The translations under genes and the position numbers were made by a program. The notes beneath the pieces are model-generated. The model worked only from the letters and a program-made list of their open reading frames with translations. It searched no databases and had not been told where the DNA came from. DNA of 64,000 nucleotides, taken from Culicoidibacter larvae. Lineage in GTDB: Bacteria; Bacillota_I; Bacilli_A; Culicoidibacterales; Culicoidibacteraceae. The stretch's first letter is position 1, and each line of letters starts with the position of its first letter. Of the stretch, positions 33,987 to 43,320 are shown piece after piece. Where the stretch lies: assembly GCF_005771635.1 (NCBI RefSeq), contig NZ_VBWP01000001.1:1-64000 (forward strand), read 5' to 3'.

Positions 33987-36900
33987 TTGCCTGCACCTCC
34001 ATTTCCATCTGTGATAACGCCTCTTGCTTGCTCTTATTATGAACAACCTTCGGCTGGTTCAAATAGCGGTCATATTGACAAACACTACGGAATTTACAAT
34101 ATGTACACGCCTTCGGAACATCTTTACTCACTTCTTGAACCGGTTCAATTGTGGTAACACCATCCCAAATCGCGCGCCCGCTCTCCTTGTACTTCATTCT
34201 GGTAAAATCAATTAAAGTAGTAAAATCATCTTCATTCATAATCCGACTACCATTTTGATCAAAATGACCATCACTCTTCAGCTTTGCCGGCACAATTAAC
34301 GACTTCGCACTGGCAGTCAGCTGATCATCCATTGCCATAGCAAGTTCGGGATTATCAACAATAAAACCATTCATGGTATAACTACTCTTAATCAAATCCA
34401 TCGGCGGTGCTCCGTCGATAGATTTGATACTTTGATCAATACCAAAGTATAACATTCCTGCATTCTTGCTATCAGGATAATTCTGCAATAAAACATCCAT
34501 ATATGTAGGCATTTGCAGATTCAATCCATAATACATATCAGCAAAAGAAAAAGTATGTCCGCTCGACTTATAATCAATAATTCGCCAGTACTGTTGACCA
34601 TCTTCCACCAGCTGGTCAACACGGTCAATAACACCATTAATCTGCATGAGATGGCGGTCATCAATCGGATATACTTGTGCAGGTAACTTACCATATGTGC
34701 CACCAAAACGCACTTCACTGAATTGTTGCTTAAACTTAGAATGTTCATCTTGAAATGCCAACATCTGAATTGTTTGATTCAAAGTCTCACGCACTTTTTT
34801 TATAAAATATTGTGCTCGTGCTGACTGCATAAAAATGCCATATTGCGCCAACGGGGCATGTTTTTCTAAATATGTTTGCACATAATCCATAATCTCGGCA
34901 TCACCAAGTTCGGCAAAACGCCGATTATTAGCAAGTAATATGCCACTCACATATTCAATACATTGATGAAATAACAACCCATAAATATTCGCTTGTACCT
35001 GTGCTGTAATTGGCTCAGCCAATTGTAACACTTGCCGCGAATAGTATTGAAACGGACAATTATAAAAACTCTCAATACTACTTACACTACCGTTTAACGT
35101 TGTACCAAAACGTGCTTCTAATAATTCATTATTCAGGGCAACTGTCTGATTAGCAAAAAAGACACTATCCTGCATTTTTTCCAACAAAGCCGGATTTTGT
35201 TTCAATAAATAATTATAGATTGTCTGATTAATCAAACTCATTGTCCCGGTTTGCTGATACAGCTTCAAACTGCGCACAAACTCCGGAATCGCGGCAACAA
35301 CAGTTTTACCAAATCTTATGTTACCGCTGACTGGCTGCTCTGCAACTCCCAAATATTTCAATGACTGAATAATGTATGACGGTTGTTTTTCAGTTTCGCC
35401 ATTCACACCATCAGCAAGCAAATAACTAATCGAAAGTCCTTTGGATGCACTGCATAAAACTGTGTACAACGCAAACTGTTGCGCCCGCAACCCAGAATCC
35501 AGCGTCGGTAAATCAACCGCAAACTCTTGAAGTTGCAGCCGCTCCTTATTATGAATAATCCCTGAATCAGTTTGGATTTGTGGCACATCACCTTCATTTA
35601 CACCGAGCACAAATGCATACTGAATTCCAAAACTATATGCTCCACTTCCGGCACTGCTTGCCATCTGGAAACGAGAACGTTCAAAATCACCTACTAATAC
35701 CTGGTCAAAACTTGGGGGAATAATAGCAAATTGCAAAGATTCAATTCCGGTTTCAAACATCGCTAAAAAGGCATCCATTGCCAATTCATCATTACCTGCA
35801 ACTTGCACATAATCATCCAATAGCTGCACAAACTGCTGCCAAACAGCTTGGTGTCTTCTTGCTAAAACTAAGTCCTGGCTACTTGCCGCCATCGCTTCAA
35901 GGCGCTCAGCAACACCGCACCCCTTCAACCATATAAACAGTTCTTGTAATGCCTGCCGAATTGTTTTCGCTTCCGCAAAAACAGCCTCAAACGCAATTAG
36001 CGGTTGGACAATCTGCCCGCGCAGATTTTCAACCCATAAGCTTTTTTCCTCATCGACCTCACCAATAAAACCATTTCTGGTCTCATGCCAAAGCCATGGC
36101 TGCTCACTCTGCCAGTCACGCTTCCCAGTCTTACCATATAACTGACAATAAACTTCTAAGCGGGCAACATCATCATCGCTCACATCTAAAAATCCAGTTT
36201 TTAAAATTCGCAACAATTCGACCGTCGACCACTTACTCTTAACCAAAGCAATCGCAGCATGAATAAACTCTAAAAACGGATGATATAACATACTCTCCTT
36301 AACATCAAGAAAATATGGAATCCCATATTCAGTAAAAGTTGAACGCAATAAATCAGCATACAAACCCTTTTGCGGAACATACACCGCAATTTGTCCATAA
36401 CGAACCCCGCTCTGCACTAAAGTACGAATCTGTTGAGCAACTCCCTGCAACTCGTCACGGCGATCCACAAACGGAGTAATCTTTACTGCATCACCGATTA
36501 AATCTTGACGCAACCCTAAACTTAAATACTGCTCCAAAGCCGCCAAATCAGGCGCCGCTTTAAATCGCGCCAGGCCAGGCTCACCCATTCTTATAACTGA
36601 AGACTCAATTTTATATTCTTGAATACCGCGGAGAAATCGCGCATAAGTCTTGTCGGTCATAGCAAACAAACCAGTCGGTGTTGCCGCTTCCTCACTCACC
36701 GTCAACACCAGCGTCACCGTAGCCGCACAGCGCATTAATTGGTCAACAATAATATGTTCCTGTTCATTTAAACTGTGGAACCCATCAATATAAATATGGG
36801 TTTGTCTTACCCATTCAGACTGCTCAATATGACTTGCCAGCAATGAATAATAATCTGCATCCAAAATATATTGATCACCTAAAAATTCGCGCACCTTATC

Positions 36901-37371
36901 AGCAAGAAATGCCAAATCAAATAGCTTATCAGCCAACAACTGATTATTTAACGGCAACTCAGCAATAGTATGCAAATCAATCACCGCGTTACTACTCTCT
37001 TGAATAAAAGCAATAATCTCATCAATCAAACCTAAAGACACTCGCTCCTTAGTAAATACCCGCAACTCACTTTGGTACTCATATAAAAATTTTCTAACCA
37101 ATAAACGTAATCCCTGTTTATCAATCAACTCTTTAGACAAGCCGCCGGTTTCCTGCAAAATCCGAATCGCCAAACGCTTAAAGCCCAAAACCTGGGTATC
37201 AAAAAGCACCCCGTTAGTACGGCGAATCAATTCATACTCGGTTTGAAACGACATCTGTTCCGGCACCAAATAAAGCACCTGTTCTTGCTGCTTAATTCTC
37301 TGCTCTATCTGCTCAAAACAAAAGCTGCTTTTCCCTGAACCACTTCGCCCAAGCACAAACGTAACCGCCAC
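33964..37371 (-). CDS. addB: ATP-dependent helicase/nuclease subunit B (AddB)
   Basis: About 1135 residues; the inactive-helicase/nuclease partner that recognises Chi. Walker A FVLGRSGSGKSSF is at the N-terminus. The C-terminal nuclease has RIIDYKSSG. Four cysteines of an iron-sulphur cluster are visible: one in FYNCPFQYYSRQ and three in KACTYCKFRSVCQYDRY. The start is taken as GTG three codons into the frame, 9 bases after AAGGAG, since the first TTG touches the ribosome site. An extended -10 (TGATACAAT) lies about 25 bases upstream. The terminator of the neighbouring gene precedes it. Confidence 0.95.
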   Translation of the reverse strand: MAVTFVLGRSGSGKSSFCFEQIEQRIKQQEQVLYLVPEQMSFQTEYELIRRTNGVLFDTQVLGFKRLAIRILQETGGLSKELIDKQGLRLLVRKFLYEYQSELRVFTKERVSLGLIDEIIAFIQESSNAVIDLHTIAELPLNNQLLADKLFDLAFLADKVREFLGDQYILDADYYSLLASHIEQSEWVRQTHIYIDGFHSLNEQEHIIVDQLMRCAATVTLVLTVSEEAATPTGLFAMTDKTYARFLRGIQEYKIESSVIRMGEPGLARFKAAPDLAALEQYLSLGLRQDLIGDAVKITPFVDRRDELQGVAQQIRTLVQSGVRYGQIAVYVPQKGLYADLLRSTFTEYGIPYFLDVKESMLYHPFLEFIHAAIALVKSKWSTVELLRILKTGFLDVSDDDVARLEVYCQLYGKTGKRDWQSEQPWLWHETRNGFIGEVDEEKSLWVENLRGQIVQPLIAFEAVFAEAKTIRQALQELFIWLKGCGVAERLEAMAASSQDLVLARRHQAVWQQFVQLLDDYVQVAGNDELAMDAFLAMFETGIESLQFAIIPPSFDQVLVGDFERSRFQMASSAGSGAYSFGIQYAFVLGVNEGDVPQIQTDSGIIHNKERLQLQEFAVDLPTLDSGLRAQQFALYTVLCSASKGLSISYLLADGVNGETEKQPSYIIQSLKYLGVAEQPVSGNIRFGKTVVAAIPEFVRSLKLYQQTGTMSLINQTIYNYLLKQNPALLEKMQDSVFFANQTVALNNELLEARFGTTLNGSVSSIESFYNCPFQYYSRQVLQLAEPITAQVQANIYGLLFHQCIEYVSGILLANNRRFAELGDAEIMDYVQTYLEKHAPLAQYGIFMQSARAQYFIKKVRETLNQTIQMLAFQDEHSKFKQQFSEVRFGGTYGKLPAQVYPIDDRHLMQINGVIDRVDQLVEDGQQYWRIIDYKSSGHTFSFADMYYGLNLQMPTYMDVLLQNYPDSKNAGMLYFGIDQSIKSIDGAPPMDLIKSSYTMNGFIVDNPELAMAMDDQLTASAKSLIVPAKLKSDGHFDQNGSRIMNEDDFTTLIDFTRMKYKESGRAIWDGVTTIEPVQEVSKDVPKACTYCKFRSVCQYDRYLNQPKVVHNKSKQEALSQMEMEVQANDGKTSE

Positions 37372-37427
37372 CGCACTCAACTCCTTTTCCTACTTATTGT
37401 ATCACAGAATCTATTCGCAACGAAATC

Positions 37428-37453
37428 AAAAAACGACCACAAAAGGTGGTCGA
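37428..37453 (-). terminator. Terminator of the flavin-dependent oxidoreductase gene
   Basis: CGACCAC pairs with GTGGTCG around AAAAG, with a T-run on the minus strand. Confidence 0.82.
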
Positions 37454-37522
37454 AAAATGAAATTTCGCTAAATACGCGAATTATGAAAAAACTAGTTTAT
37501 CAATGCGAAATAATTAACAAAC

Positions 37523-38515
37523 CTAATCCTGCCAAAGTTGAGCCAACAGCTCATAACTACGTAACTTCGCCGCCGGTTCAAATACATCGGTAGCAATCAC
37601 CAACTCATCCGGCGCAAAGCGCTCAACAAAGGCATCCATCTGTTCACGTACTCGAGCTGAATCGCCAACAAAAGTATACTTCATCCGTGATTCAAGCATC
37701 TCCTTTTCAAGTGGCGACATTAATAAATCCACACCGCTCATCGGCGCATCAATTTTCCCGGGAATACCGCGCATCATCTTTACCCAGCGCATAATTGAAG
37801 AAGATCTTAAAAATTCAGCCTCATCATTATCATCGGCCACCAACACATTCAAAGTTGCCATTGTATAGGGCTCCTTCAAAACGCTCGATGGCACGAAATT
37901 ATTACGATACCAATCAAAAGCATCCTCTAAGTTCTCTGGGGCAAAATGACTGGCGAACGCAAATGGCAAGCCCAGTTGCGCCGCTAACATCGCACTATAA
38001 GTACTTGACCCAAGTAAGATTAATGGCACCTGCAAACCATGCCCGGGAACTGCTTGCACTCCATTCACTCCGGAATCAGAAAAGTACTGTTGCAACTCAG
38101 CAATCATTGACGGAAACTTATCCACATTACTCTGCAAATCGCGCCGCAATGCTCGCGCCGTCTTCATATCTGTCCCCGGCGCACGCCCAAGTCCTAAATC
38201 AACTCGCTCTGGAAACAATGTCGCCAATGTACCAAACTGTTCAGCTACAACAAGCGGCGCATGGTTAGGCAACATAATTCCGCCGGCGCCAAGCCGGATT
38301 CGACTTGTCGCCGCCCCTAAATAAGCAAGTAACACTGAAGTTGCCGAACTCGCAACTCCTGCCATGCCATGATGTTCAGCAACCCAATATCGAAAATAAC
38401 CCTGCTCCTCAGCCAATTGAATCAGAGCCTTGCTCGTCGCAAAAGCATCTGCTTCACCAAATCCCTCACGAACCGAAGCTAAATCCAAAACCGTCAAAGG
38501 AATATTTTGTTTCAT
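37523..38515 (-). CDS. LLM-class flavin-dependent oxidoreductase
   Basis: A 330-residue TIM-barrel enzyme of the bacterial-luciferase-like family, which uses reduced flavin. Family features are [15 protein letters not shown] near the start, [26 protein letters not shown] and [22 protein letters not shown], where the flavin and phosphate bind. This is the YhbW/YtmO-like group with no known substrate in most species. The start MKQNIPLT follows AAAGGTGG; a 7-codon extension upstream is not needed. It is a single-gene unit. Confidence 0.88.
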   Translation of the reverse strand: MKQNIPLTVLDLASVREGFGEADAFATSKALIQLAEEQGYFRYWVAEHHGMAGVASSATSVLLAYLGAATSRIRLGAGGIMLPNHAPLVVAEQFGTLATLFPERVDLGLGRAPGTDMKTARALRRDLQSNVDKFPSMIAELQQYFSDSGVNGVQAVPGHGLQVPLILLGSSTYSAMLAAQLGLPFAFASHFAPENLEDAFDWYRNNFVPSSVLKEPYTMATLNVLVADDNDEAEFLRSSSIMRWVKMMRGIPGKIDAPMSGVDLLMSPLEKEMLESRMKYTFVGDSARVREQMDAFVERFAPDELVIATDVFEPAAKLRSYELLAQLWQD

Positions 38516-38553
38516 ACTATTACCACCTTTCCTCAATTATACCATAGCTACAG

Positions 38554-38580
38554 AAAAAGACTGTCTAAGCAGTCTTTTCA
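38554..38580 (-). terminator. Terminator of the small membrane protein gene
   Basis: AAAAGACTG pairs with CAGTCTTTT around TCTAAG, followed on the minus strand by T residues. Confidence 0.75.
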
Positions 38581-38587
38581 ATATTTT

Positions 38588-39028
38588 TCAATTTTCTAAA
38601 TCGGCAATAATAATATCTATTGTATCTTCATTATACCCATACAGCTTAAATTTTTGAGTCTCACCGCTACTTCTTCTGCGAACAACAATAACCAATCCCG
38701 AAGCAATAGGCATTCTCCTCAACCTAAATTCACGTGTCATAACATCAAAATCATAATCTATTTTGCTAAATTGACGCACTTCACCAATAACCGGCGTAAT
38801 TGTCAATATTCCATGTTGATATTGCATCTTCCCAAATTTAGTTATGTAAGCATAACCAAGATAAATCAATATAACTGGTACCGCCATAATATACAAAACT
38901 ATATTTTCGTCTGAAAGTACCTTCAAGTATACAGACATAATAACCCAAAGTACTATTGCTATACCAAAGCCTGCGAAAGCTTGCATAAATACTATTCTCA
39001 TTATTGCCCCATTTGATTTCTCGTACAT
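38588..39028 (-). CDS. Small membrane protein, unknown function
   Basis: A 146-residue protein, not recognised. Two adjacent membrane helices near the N-terminus (IVFMQAFAGFGIAIVLWVIM and IVLYIMAVPVILIYLGYAYI) are followed by a soluble, beta-rich region of about 85 residues with a strongly basic stretch (REFRLRRMPIASGLVIVVRRR). The layout resembles membrane-bound PH-like domain proteins, but I cannot confirm the fold. It has a good GGAGG site and its own terminator. It lies downstream of the M48-like gene on the same strand. Confidence 0.7.
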   Translation of the reverse strand: MYEKSNGAIMRIVFMQAFAGFGIAIVLWVIMSVYLKVLSDENIVLYIMAVPVILIYLGYAYITKFGKMQYQHGILTITPVIGEVRQFSKIDYDFDVMTREFRLRRMPIASGLVIVVRRRSSGETQKFKLYGYNEDTIDIIIADLEN

Positions 39029-39081
39029 AAAAATCCTCCAATTATGGAATTATAATAAAACAAACCCACATAAACCGATAG

Positions 39082-39768
39082 CTATTCCAAATAACTTTTA
39101 TACTGATAATGACTGTCCTGCAATTCTTTACGATACATCTTCCAGTTTGGCATCCATTGACTAAACAAATCATAATAATTCTTAGAATGATCAGCATAAA
39201 TAAAATGCAACAACTCATGGACAATCACATAGTCAAGCAAAATCTGGCGATGCAAAATCAAAGCCAAATTCAACGTCACCTTCGCGCGCCCGGGATTACA
39301 CACGCCAAAACGAGTTTTCATCAATCTAATATGTAATTCCGGATTAGGAATATTCAACGCCGCAAGTTTTTGATGACAAATTTGGAGCCGCTCCGTGAAA
39401 ACCCGTCGCGCCTCTTTGCGGTACCAAGCAATCACCTGCAACCGCAACTTATCCCGCTCACGCTCGACTGACCAAATATGAGCGACATCACCATCAAGTA
39501 CCACCTTAGTACGTCCGCGTTCAAGATAATGTATTTGAATAGTATAAATCTGTCCCATGTATTCAAGCGGTGCGCCATCGCTGATTACCAATCGCTTCAT
39601 CGCCCCAAAAAGCGCCTGTTTTTTTACAATCCAAGCTTCTTTTTGATTAATAAAATCCTCAATCCGCTTCATTGACATAAACAATGGGGCCTTCACATGA
39701 ACCCCATGTTCATCAACCCGAATCGTTAATTGCCGGACCGCCTTGCGTTCAAGTTGATAATCAACCAT
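39082..39768 (-). CDS. YgjP-type M48-like zinc metallopeptidase
   Basis: A 228-residue protein of the YgjP/DUF45 group. The zinc site is DYVIVHELLHFIYADHSKNYYDLF, giving HELLH with a third His in DHSKNYYD. Upstream RLMKTRFGVCNPGRAKVTLNLALILH is also conserved in this group (normally KKMKTRWGSCN). No signal peptide is seen, so it acts in the cytoplasm. Its biological substrate is not known. The start codon follows the stop of the oxidoreductase gene with no gap, so the two are coupled. Confidence 0.85.
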   Translation of the reverse strand: MVDYQLERKAVRQLTIRVDEHGVHVKAPLFMSMKRIEDFINQKEAWIVKKQALFGAMKRLVISDGAPLEYMGQIYTIQIHYLERGRTKVVLDGDVAHIWSVERERDKLRLQVIAWYRKEARRVFTERLQICHQKLAALNIPNPELHIRLMKTRFGVCNPGRAKVTLNLALILHRQILLDYVIVHELLHFIYADHSKNYYDLFSQWMPNWKMYRKELQDSHYQYKSYLE

Positions 39769-40740
39769 CTATTCAACCCCAGTAAAAGTAATATCAGTAA
39801 TTGCCCGCACCTGATCAAGCAAGCGAATCATATTTAGTGACTTCTCATATGGCATAATATCATTTTCAAGCGCACCACTTAAAATCGTTTCCGCAAATGC
39901 TTTTATCTCATGTCCAAGCCATAAATCATCTTCAACCTCGTACACCTTCTCAACACCATCACGATCAATTAATGTAAATGCCTTCGCTGCTGTCCATGGC
40001 TTATGCAAAATAATTGAACCTTCGCTGCCCATTATAATAGCTTGATTTAATGTCTGTGAATCCATAGTACAATAAGAAACTGTTTGAATACTGTCATCAT
40101 GATTTGTGCCAAATGTAACCGCACCATCAACATTCCAAACATTCATTCGCTTTTCAGCCCAAACCGATTGTGGCCGACCACAAAGGTCCGATACTAAAAA
40201 CGCATTATAAATGCCCATATCCATTAATGCACCACCAGCTTGGTCCGGTCGATGCTTATGTGCCTTCGTACTAATCTTACCATCAAAAGAATGTACCGCC
40301 TGAACTTCGCCAATAACTCCGTCTTCAATAAGTAACTTAGCTTCGCGATAAATAGGATTAAACCCAACCGTCAAAGCCTCCATAAACAACTTCCCATTGC
40401 TTTTAGCAGTATTAACAACATTTTGCAGTTGCAACTCACTCAATGCTGCCGGCTTTTCACAAAGAACATGCTTCCCCGCCGCCAGCGCTTCAATTGAATA
40501 ACTTGAATGAGTTGGATGGAATGTTGCAATATAAACTGCATCAATATCGTCATCCTGCAACATATCTTCGGCACTCTCATACACCTTAGGAATTAAAAAC
40601 TCATTAGCAAACTTGGTCGCATTTTCCAACGTCCGCGAAGTAACTGCCACCAATTCTACTAAAGAAATATTCAAAGCATCACGCGCAAAAGCATGAGCAA
40701 TCACACCGGAACCAATAATTCCAAACCGAACCTTCTTCAT
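39769..40740 (-). CDS. Gfo/Idh/MocA-family oxidoreductase
   Basis: A 323-residue NAD(P)-dependent sugar or inositol dehydrogenase-like protein. Rossmann loop RFGIIGSGVIAHAFARDAL at the N-terminus. The signature catalytic Lys is in GKHVLCEKPAAL, with DMGIYNAFLVSDLCG in the second domain. The substrate is unknown. The start MKKVRFG follows GAGGTG at a normal distance, 3 codons into the open frame. It leads a two-gene unit with the M48-like protein. Confidence 0.9.
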   Translation of the reverse strand: MKKVRFGIIGSGVIAHAFARDALNISLVELVAVTSRTLENATKFANEFLIPKVYESAEDMLQDDDIDAVYIATFHPTHSSYSIEALAAGKHVLCEKPAALSELQLQNVVNTAKSNGKLFMEALTVGFNPIYREAKLLIEDGVIGEVQAVHSFDGKISTKAHKHRPDQAGGALMDMGIYNAFLVSDLCGRPQSVWAEKRMNVWNVDGAVTFGTNHDDSIQTVSYCTMDSQTLNQAIIMGSEGSIILHKPWTAAKAFTLIDRDGVEKVYEVEDDLWLGHEIKAFAETILSGALENDIMPYEKSLNMIRLLDQVRAITDITFTGVE

Positions 40741-40800
40741 ACACAACACCTCTTCCTAAATTACCTTATATTATAACAGCTTTCTAAGCAAAACCATATA

Positions 40801-40839
40801 CAAAAAAATCGGTTACGGGCGCAAACCGCCCGCAACCGA
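40801..40839 (-). terminator. Terminator of beta-propeller gene 2
   Basis: CGGTT-A-CGGGCG pairs with CGCCCG-C-AACCG and is followed on the minus strand by a run of T. Confidence 0.85.
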
Positions 40840-40851
40840 AAAATTTTCCCG

Positions 40852-41841
40852 TCAATTAAATTTTGGCACAACATTATACCAATCTGTTCCATCAAAAGTC
40901 CAAACCTGATAAGAACCGGCAACCACCAACATATCATCAACAGCATCAACTGACCCGCTTAATGGCAAGCACTCACCTTTGTAGCTTATTTGAGTATGCA
41001 GTCGTTCACCATCCCACATATGTAATGTGTAATCGTAGGCAATCCACAATTTACCGGCAAACCAACGCATGTCATTAATCTCCTCGCGCTGTGGCAAATC
41101 ACAAAGCTTTTCCCATCGCTTGCTCTTACCACGCCACAAAGCACTGCGGGCACCAATATACACATAACCATCAGCTGCACAGCATACTGCATAAATATAA
41201 TCATCAGTAGAAAATTCACAGTCATTCCATGCCGCACCATCATAATGCCACACATCACCCTTACCACCGGCAGCATACACATCCTGAGCACTAAAACCAT
41301 CAATATCTTCGAAGCCACAATCAGAATTATTCAACTCACCGAATCGGCTCATATCCGGAGCAAATCCCTCACGAACATTTACCCATGTCCCCATTTCCGT
41401 ACGTTGATACACCATGCGCCGTCCACAAGCCGCCCAAGCGTAATCATCAATCCGACGTATTCGCTTGCAGCTTGGCAACCCCTCTTCATGCAACATCTCC
41501 GATGGCCATGTTTGTTGACCGCCGCCTAAAGGTAACACGGTCCCATCAACATCATGAGAAAATAACAACACATTTGCTTTCGGCAAAGTTGAAACGCCCA
41601 TTATTGGCCGCTCAAAGTTATCCACTTCAACATAACCAAATGTTAAATAATCGGCATTACTGTTTACAATTCCGAAAACATATGTAGGCAGCTGCCTATC
41701 CACCTCAAGTGTCTCGTCATAACTAGTATCCGGACGGGCAATAAAATACACCGCATCCGCATCCCTAATTGCACACCCCAGAAAAATCTTATCCTTAGTC
41801 AAATCAACAAGATCTTCCGGACTTACTTGCTTCTTAATCAT
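40852..41841 (-). CDS. Predicted beta-propeller protein, paralogue 2
   Basis: About 329 residues. It is closely similar along its whole length to the gene just upstream, so they arose by tandem duplication. Blade-like repeats end in W or Y: DVYAAGGKGDVWHYDGAAW, GYVYIGARSALWRGKSKRW, GKLWIAYDYTLHMWDGERL, MLVVAGSYQVWTFDGTDWY. No signal peptide or membrane segment, so it is cytoplasmic. Comparable propellers in other bacteria have no defined role, as far as I know. The start is the ATG after GGAG; a GTG one codon earlier is possible. It has its own terminator. Confidence 0.7.
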   Translation of the reverse strand: MIKKQVSPEDLVDLTKDKIFLGCAIRDADAVYFIARPDTSYDETLEVDRQLPTYVFGIVNSNADYLTFGYVEVDNFERPIMGVSTLPKANVLLFSHDVDGTVLPLGGGQQTWPSEMLHEEGLPSCKRIRRIDDYAWAACGRRMVYQRTEMGTWVNVREGFAPDMSRFGELNNSDCGFEDIDGFSAQDVYAAGGKGDVWHYDGAAWNDCEFSTDDYIYAVCCAADGYVYIGARSALWRGKSKRWEKLCDLPQREEINDMRWFAGKLWIAYDYTLHMWDGERLHTQISYKGECLPLSGSVDAVDDMLVVAGSYQVWTFDGTDWYNVVPKFN

Positions 41842-41875
41842 CACTCTAACTCCAATCGCATTTTTTATTAAGGTA

Positions 41876-41906
41876 GAAAATGAGCGGTCGGTCTGCGACC
41901 GCTCAT
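41876..41906 (-). terminator. Terminator of beta-propeller gene 1
   Basis: TGAGCGGTC pairs perfectly with GACCGCTCA, followed on the minus strand by TTTTC. It starts right at the stop codon. Confidence 0.75.
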
Positions 41907-42878
41907 TTAAAATTTCGGTACAATATTATACCAATCCTGACCATCAAACGTCCAAACCTCATGACTCCCAGCCGCAAGCAGCATATCATCAGAAGCATCA
42001 ATCGGCGAACATAAACTTAATTTCTTGCCCTTATGAATAATTTCTTGATGTAATTGCTCACCATCCCACATCTGCAGCGAATAATCGTATGCCAGCCAAA
42101 GCTTATTATCAAACCAGCATAAATCTTTCATTCTTACTGGCAACTCAAATCGAACTAATTGCTCCCATTGATTATCGCGACCACGCCAAAGAAAATTACG
42201 TGAGCCAACATAAACAAAACCATCTTTTCCACAACAAACCGTGTATAGCTCATCCGTGCTTGGAAACTCGCACTTATGCCAACTCACACCATCGTACTTC
42301 CAGATATCACCTTTACCGCCGACTGCATAAATCTCTTGCTCAGAAAAGCCGGCAATATCAGCAAAGCCCTTTTTCGTTGATTTATCTTTGGCATGCGCTT
42401 CAAATCCAGCATTCACCGGTTGCCATTTATCGATATCAAGTCGCTTATAAACGCCACGTTCAATACCAACTGCCCAAGTATAGCCATCAATACATTGCAA
42501 ATGTTTGCACTGAGGATAACCCTTAGTAGCAATATCCTCAGCGTCCCACTCCTGACCGCCTCCAAGCGGAGCAACTGTACCATCAGAATCTTGTGAAACC
42601 AACAGTGCCTGACTCACTGGCTTTTGCGAAACTCCAAGCAACGGCCGCGTGAAATTTTGATATTCACGTGCACCTACTCCAAGCGGACCAGCACCATTAT
42701 CCTTCAATACCACAACTCTTGTTGGAATTTGATAATCTTCCAAATCCATAGCTTCCTCATAAGTCACATCTGGACGTATCATAAGATATACCAAATCTTC
42801 ACTGCGAATTGCACAATCCAAAATAATATGCCCTTTAAAAGCAGCCTCAACATTCTCCATTGCCAACTGGTTTTTCAT
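41907..42878 (-). CDS. Predicted beta-propeller protein, paralogue 1
   Basis: About 323 residues, with the same blade pattern as its downstream paralogue: EIYAVGGKGDIWKYDGVSW, GFVYVGSRNFLWRGRDNQW, NKLWLAYDYSLQMWDGEQL, MLLAAGSHEVWTFDGQDWY. Both share an N-terminal region (LDCAIRSEDLVYLMIRPDVTYEEA) and the LGGGQ loop after SQDSDGTVAP. The two copies differ at many positions, so the duplication is old. The start MKNQLAMEN follows AAGGGAG; a 12-codon upstream frame is probably not used. The function is unknown. Confidence 0.7.
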   Translation of the reverse strand: MKNQLAMENVEAAFKGHIILDCAIRSEDLVYLMIRPDVTYEEAMDLEDYQIPTRVVVLKDNGAGPLGVGAREYQNFTRPLLGVSQKPVSQALLVSQDSDGTVAPLGGGQEWDAEDIATKGYPQCKHLQCIDGYTWAVGIERGVYKRLDIDKWQPVNAGFEAHAKDKSTKKGFADIAGFSEQEIYAVGGKGDIWKYDGVSWHKCEFPSTDELYTVCCGKDGFVYVGSRNFLWRGRDNQWEQLVRFELPVRMKDLCWFDNKLWLAYDYSLQMWDGEQLHQEIIHKGKKLSLCSPIDASDDMLLAAGSHEVWTFDGQDWYNIVPKF

Positions 42879-42992
42879 AACTGTTACACACTCCCTTATA
42901 AAATCCCCCTGCATAAATCCATCATACTATTGAAAAACTGAAAAAATATCTGTGAAAAAACGTATTTTATTGTTCCCGTTTCATGGGTAAAT

Positions 42993-43035
42993 AAAAAACG
43001 CAGGACTTGCTCATTAAGCAACCCCTGCGTTTTTA
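42993..43035 (-). terminator. Terminator of the 75-residue protein gene
   Basis: AAAAACGCAGG pairs with CCTGCGTTTTT, with an inner TTGCT/AGCAA stem. T-run on both strands. Confidence 0.85.
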
Positions 43036-43042
43036 TCATTTT

Positions 43043-43270
43043 TTAAACAATACCATTAATAGCTTTATCAATATCCGCCATAATCATATCAAATGTTCCG
43101 TTTGAATGTCCTTCAAAATTATAAGTGATCAAAGCAACCACTTTGTTATTTTGGTCTGTTGATATCTTCACATCACGAACATCGCAATCAAGTTTATGAA
43201 GTTCAACAAGTTTTTTGTTCAATTCAGTTTCAATATCATCTTTTTCTCGTACTACTGAAGTTAAAATCAT
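43043..43270 (-). CDS. Small hypothetical protein, Cse60-like at best
   Basis: A 75-residue protein with an acidic N-terminal helix (EKDDIETELNKKLVELHKLD) followed by beta strands (VRDVKISTD, VVALITYNFEG). The pattern loosely recalls short Cse60-type proteins of sporulating Bacillota, but this is a weak impression and no spore gene is nearby. It has a good AAAGG site and its own terminator. Function unknown. Confidence 0.6.
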   Translation of the reverse strand: MILTSVVREKDDIETELNKKLVELHKLDCDVRDVKISTDQNNKVVALITYNFEGHSNGTFDMIMADIDKAINGIV

Positions 43271-43320
43271 ATCATTCAGTCCTTTCTATTTCATTATTTA
43301 TTGTATCATTTACCAATACG

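Noticed and set aside
37795-38268. 157-codon plus-strand frame
   Set aside because: It is antisense to the flavin-dependent oxidoreductase gene, whose codons and motifs are clear.
42089-42526. 145-codon plus-strand frame
   Set aside because: It is antisense to a beta-propeller gene and has no ribosome site.
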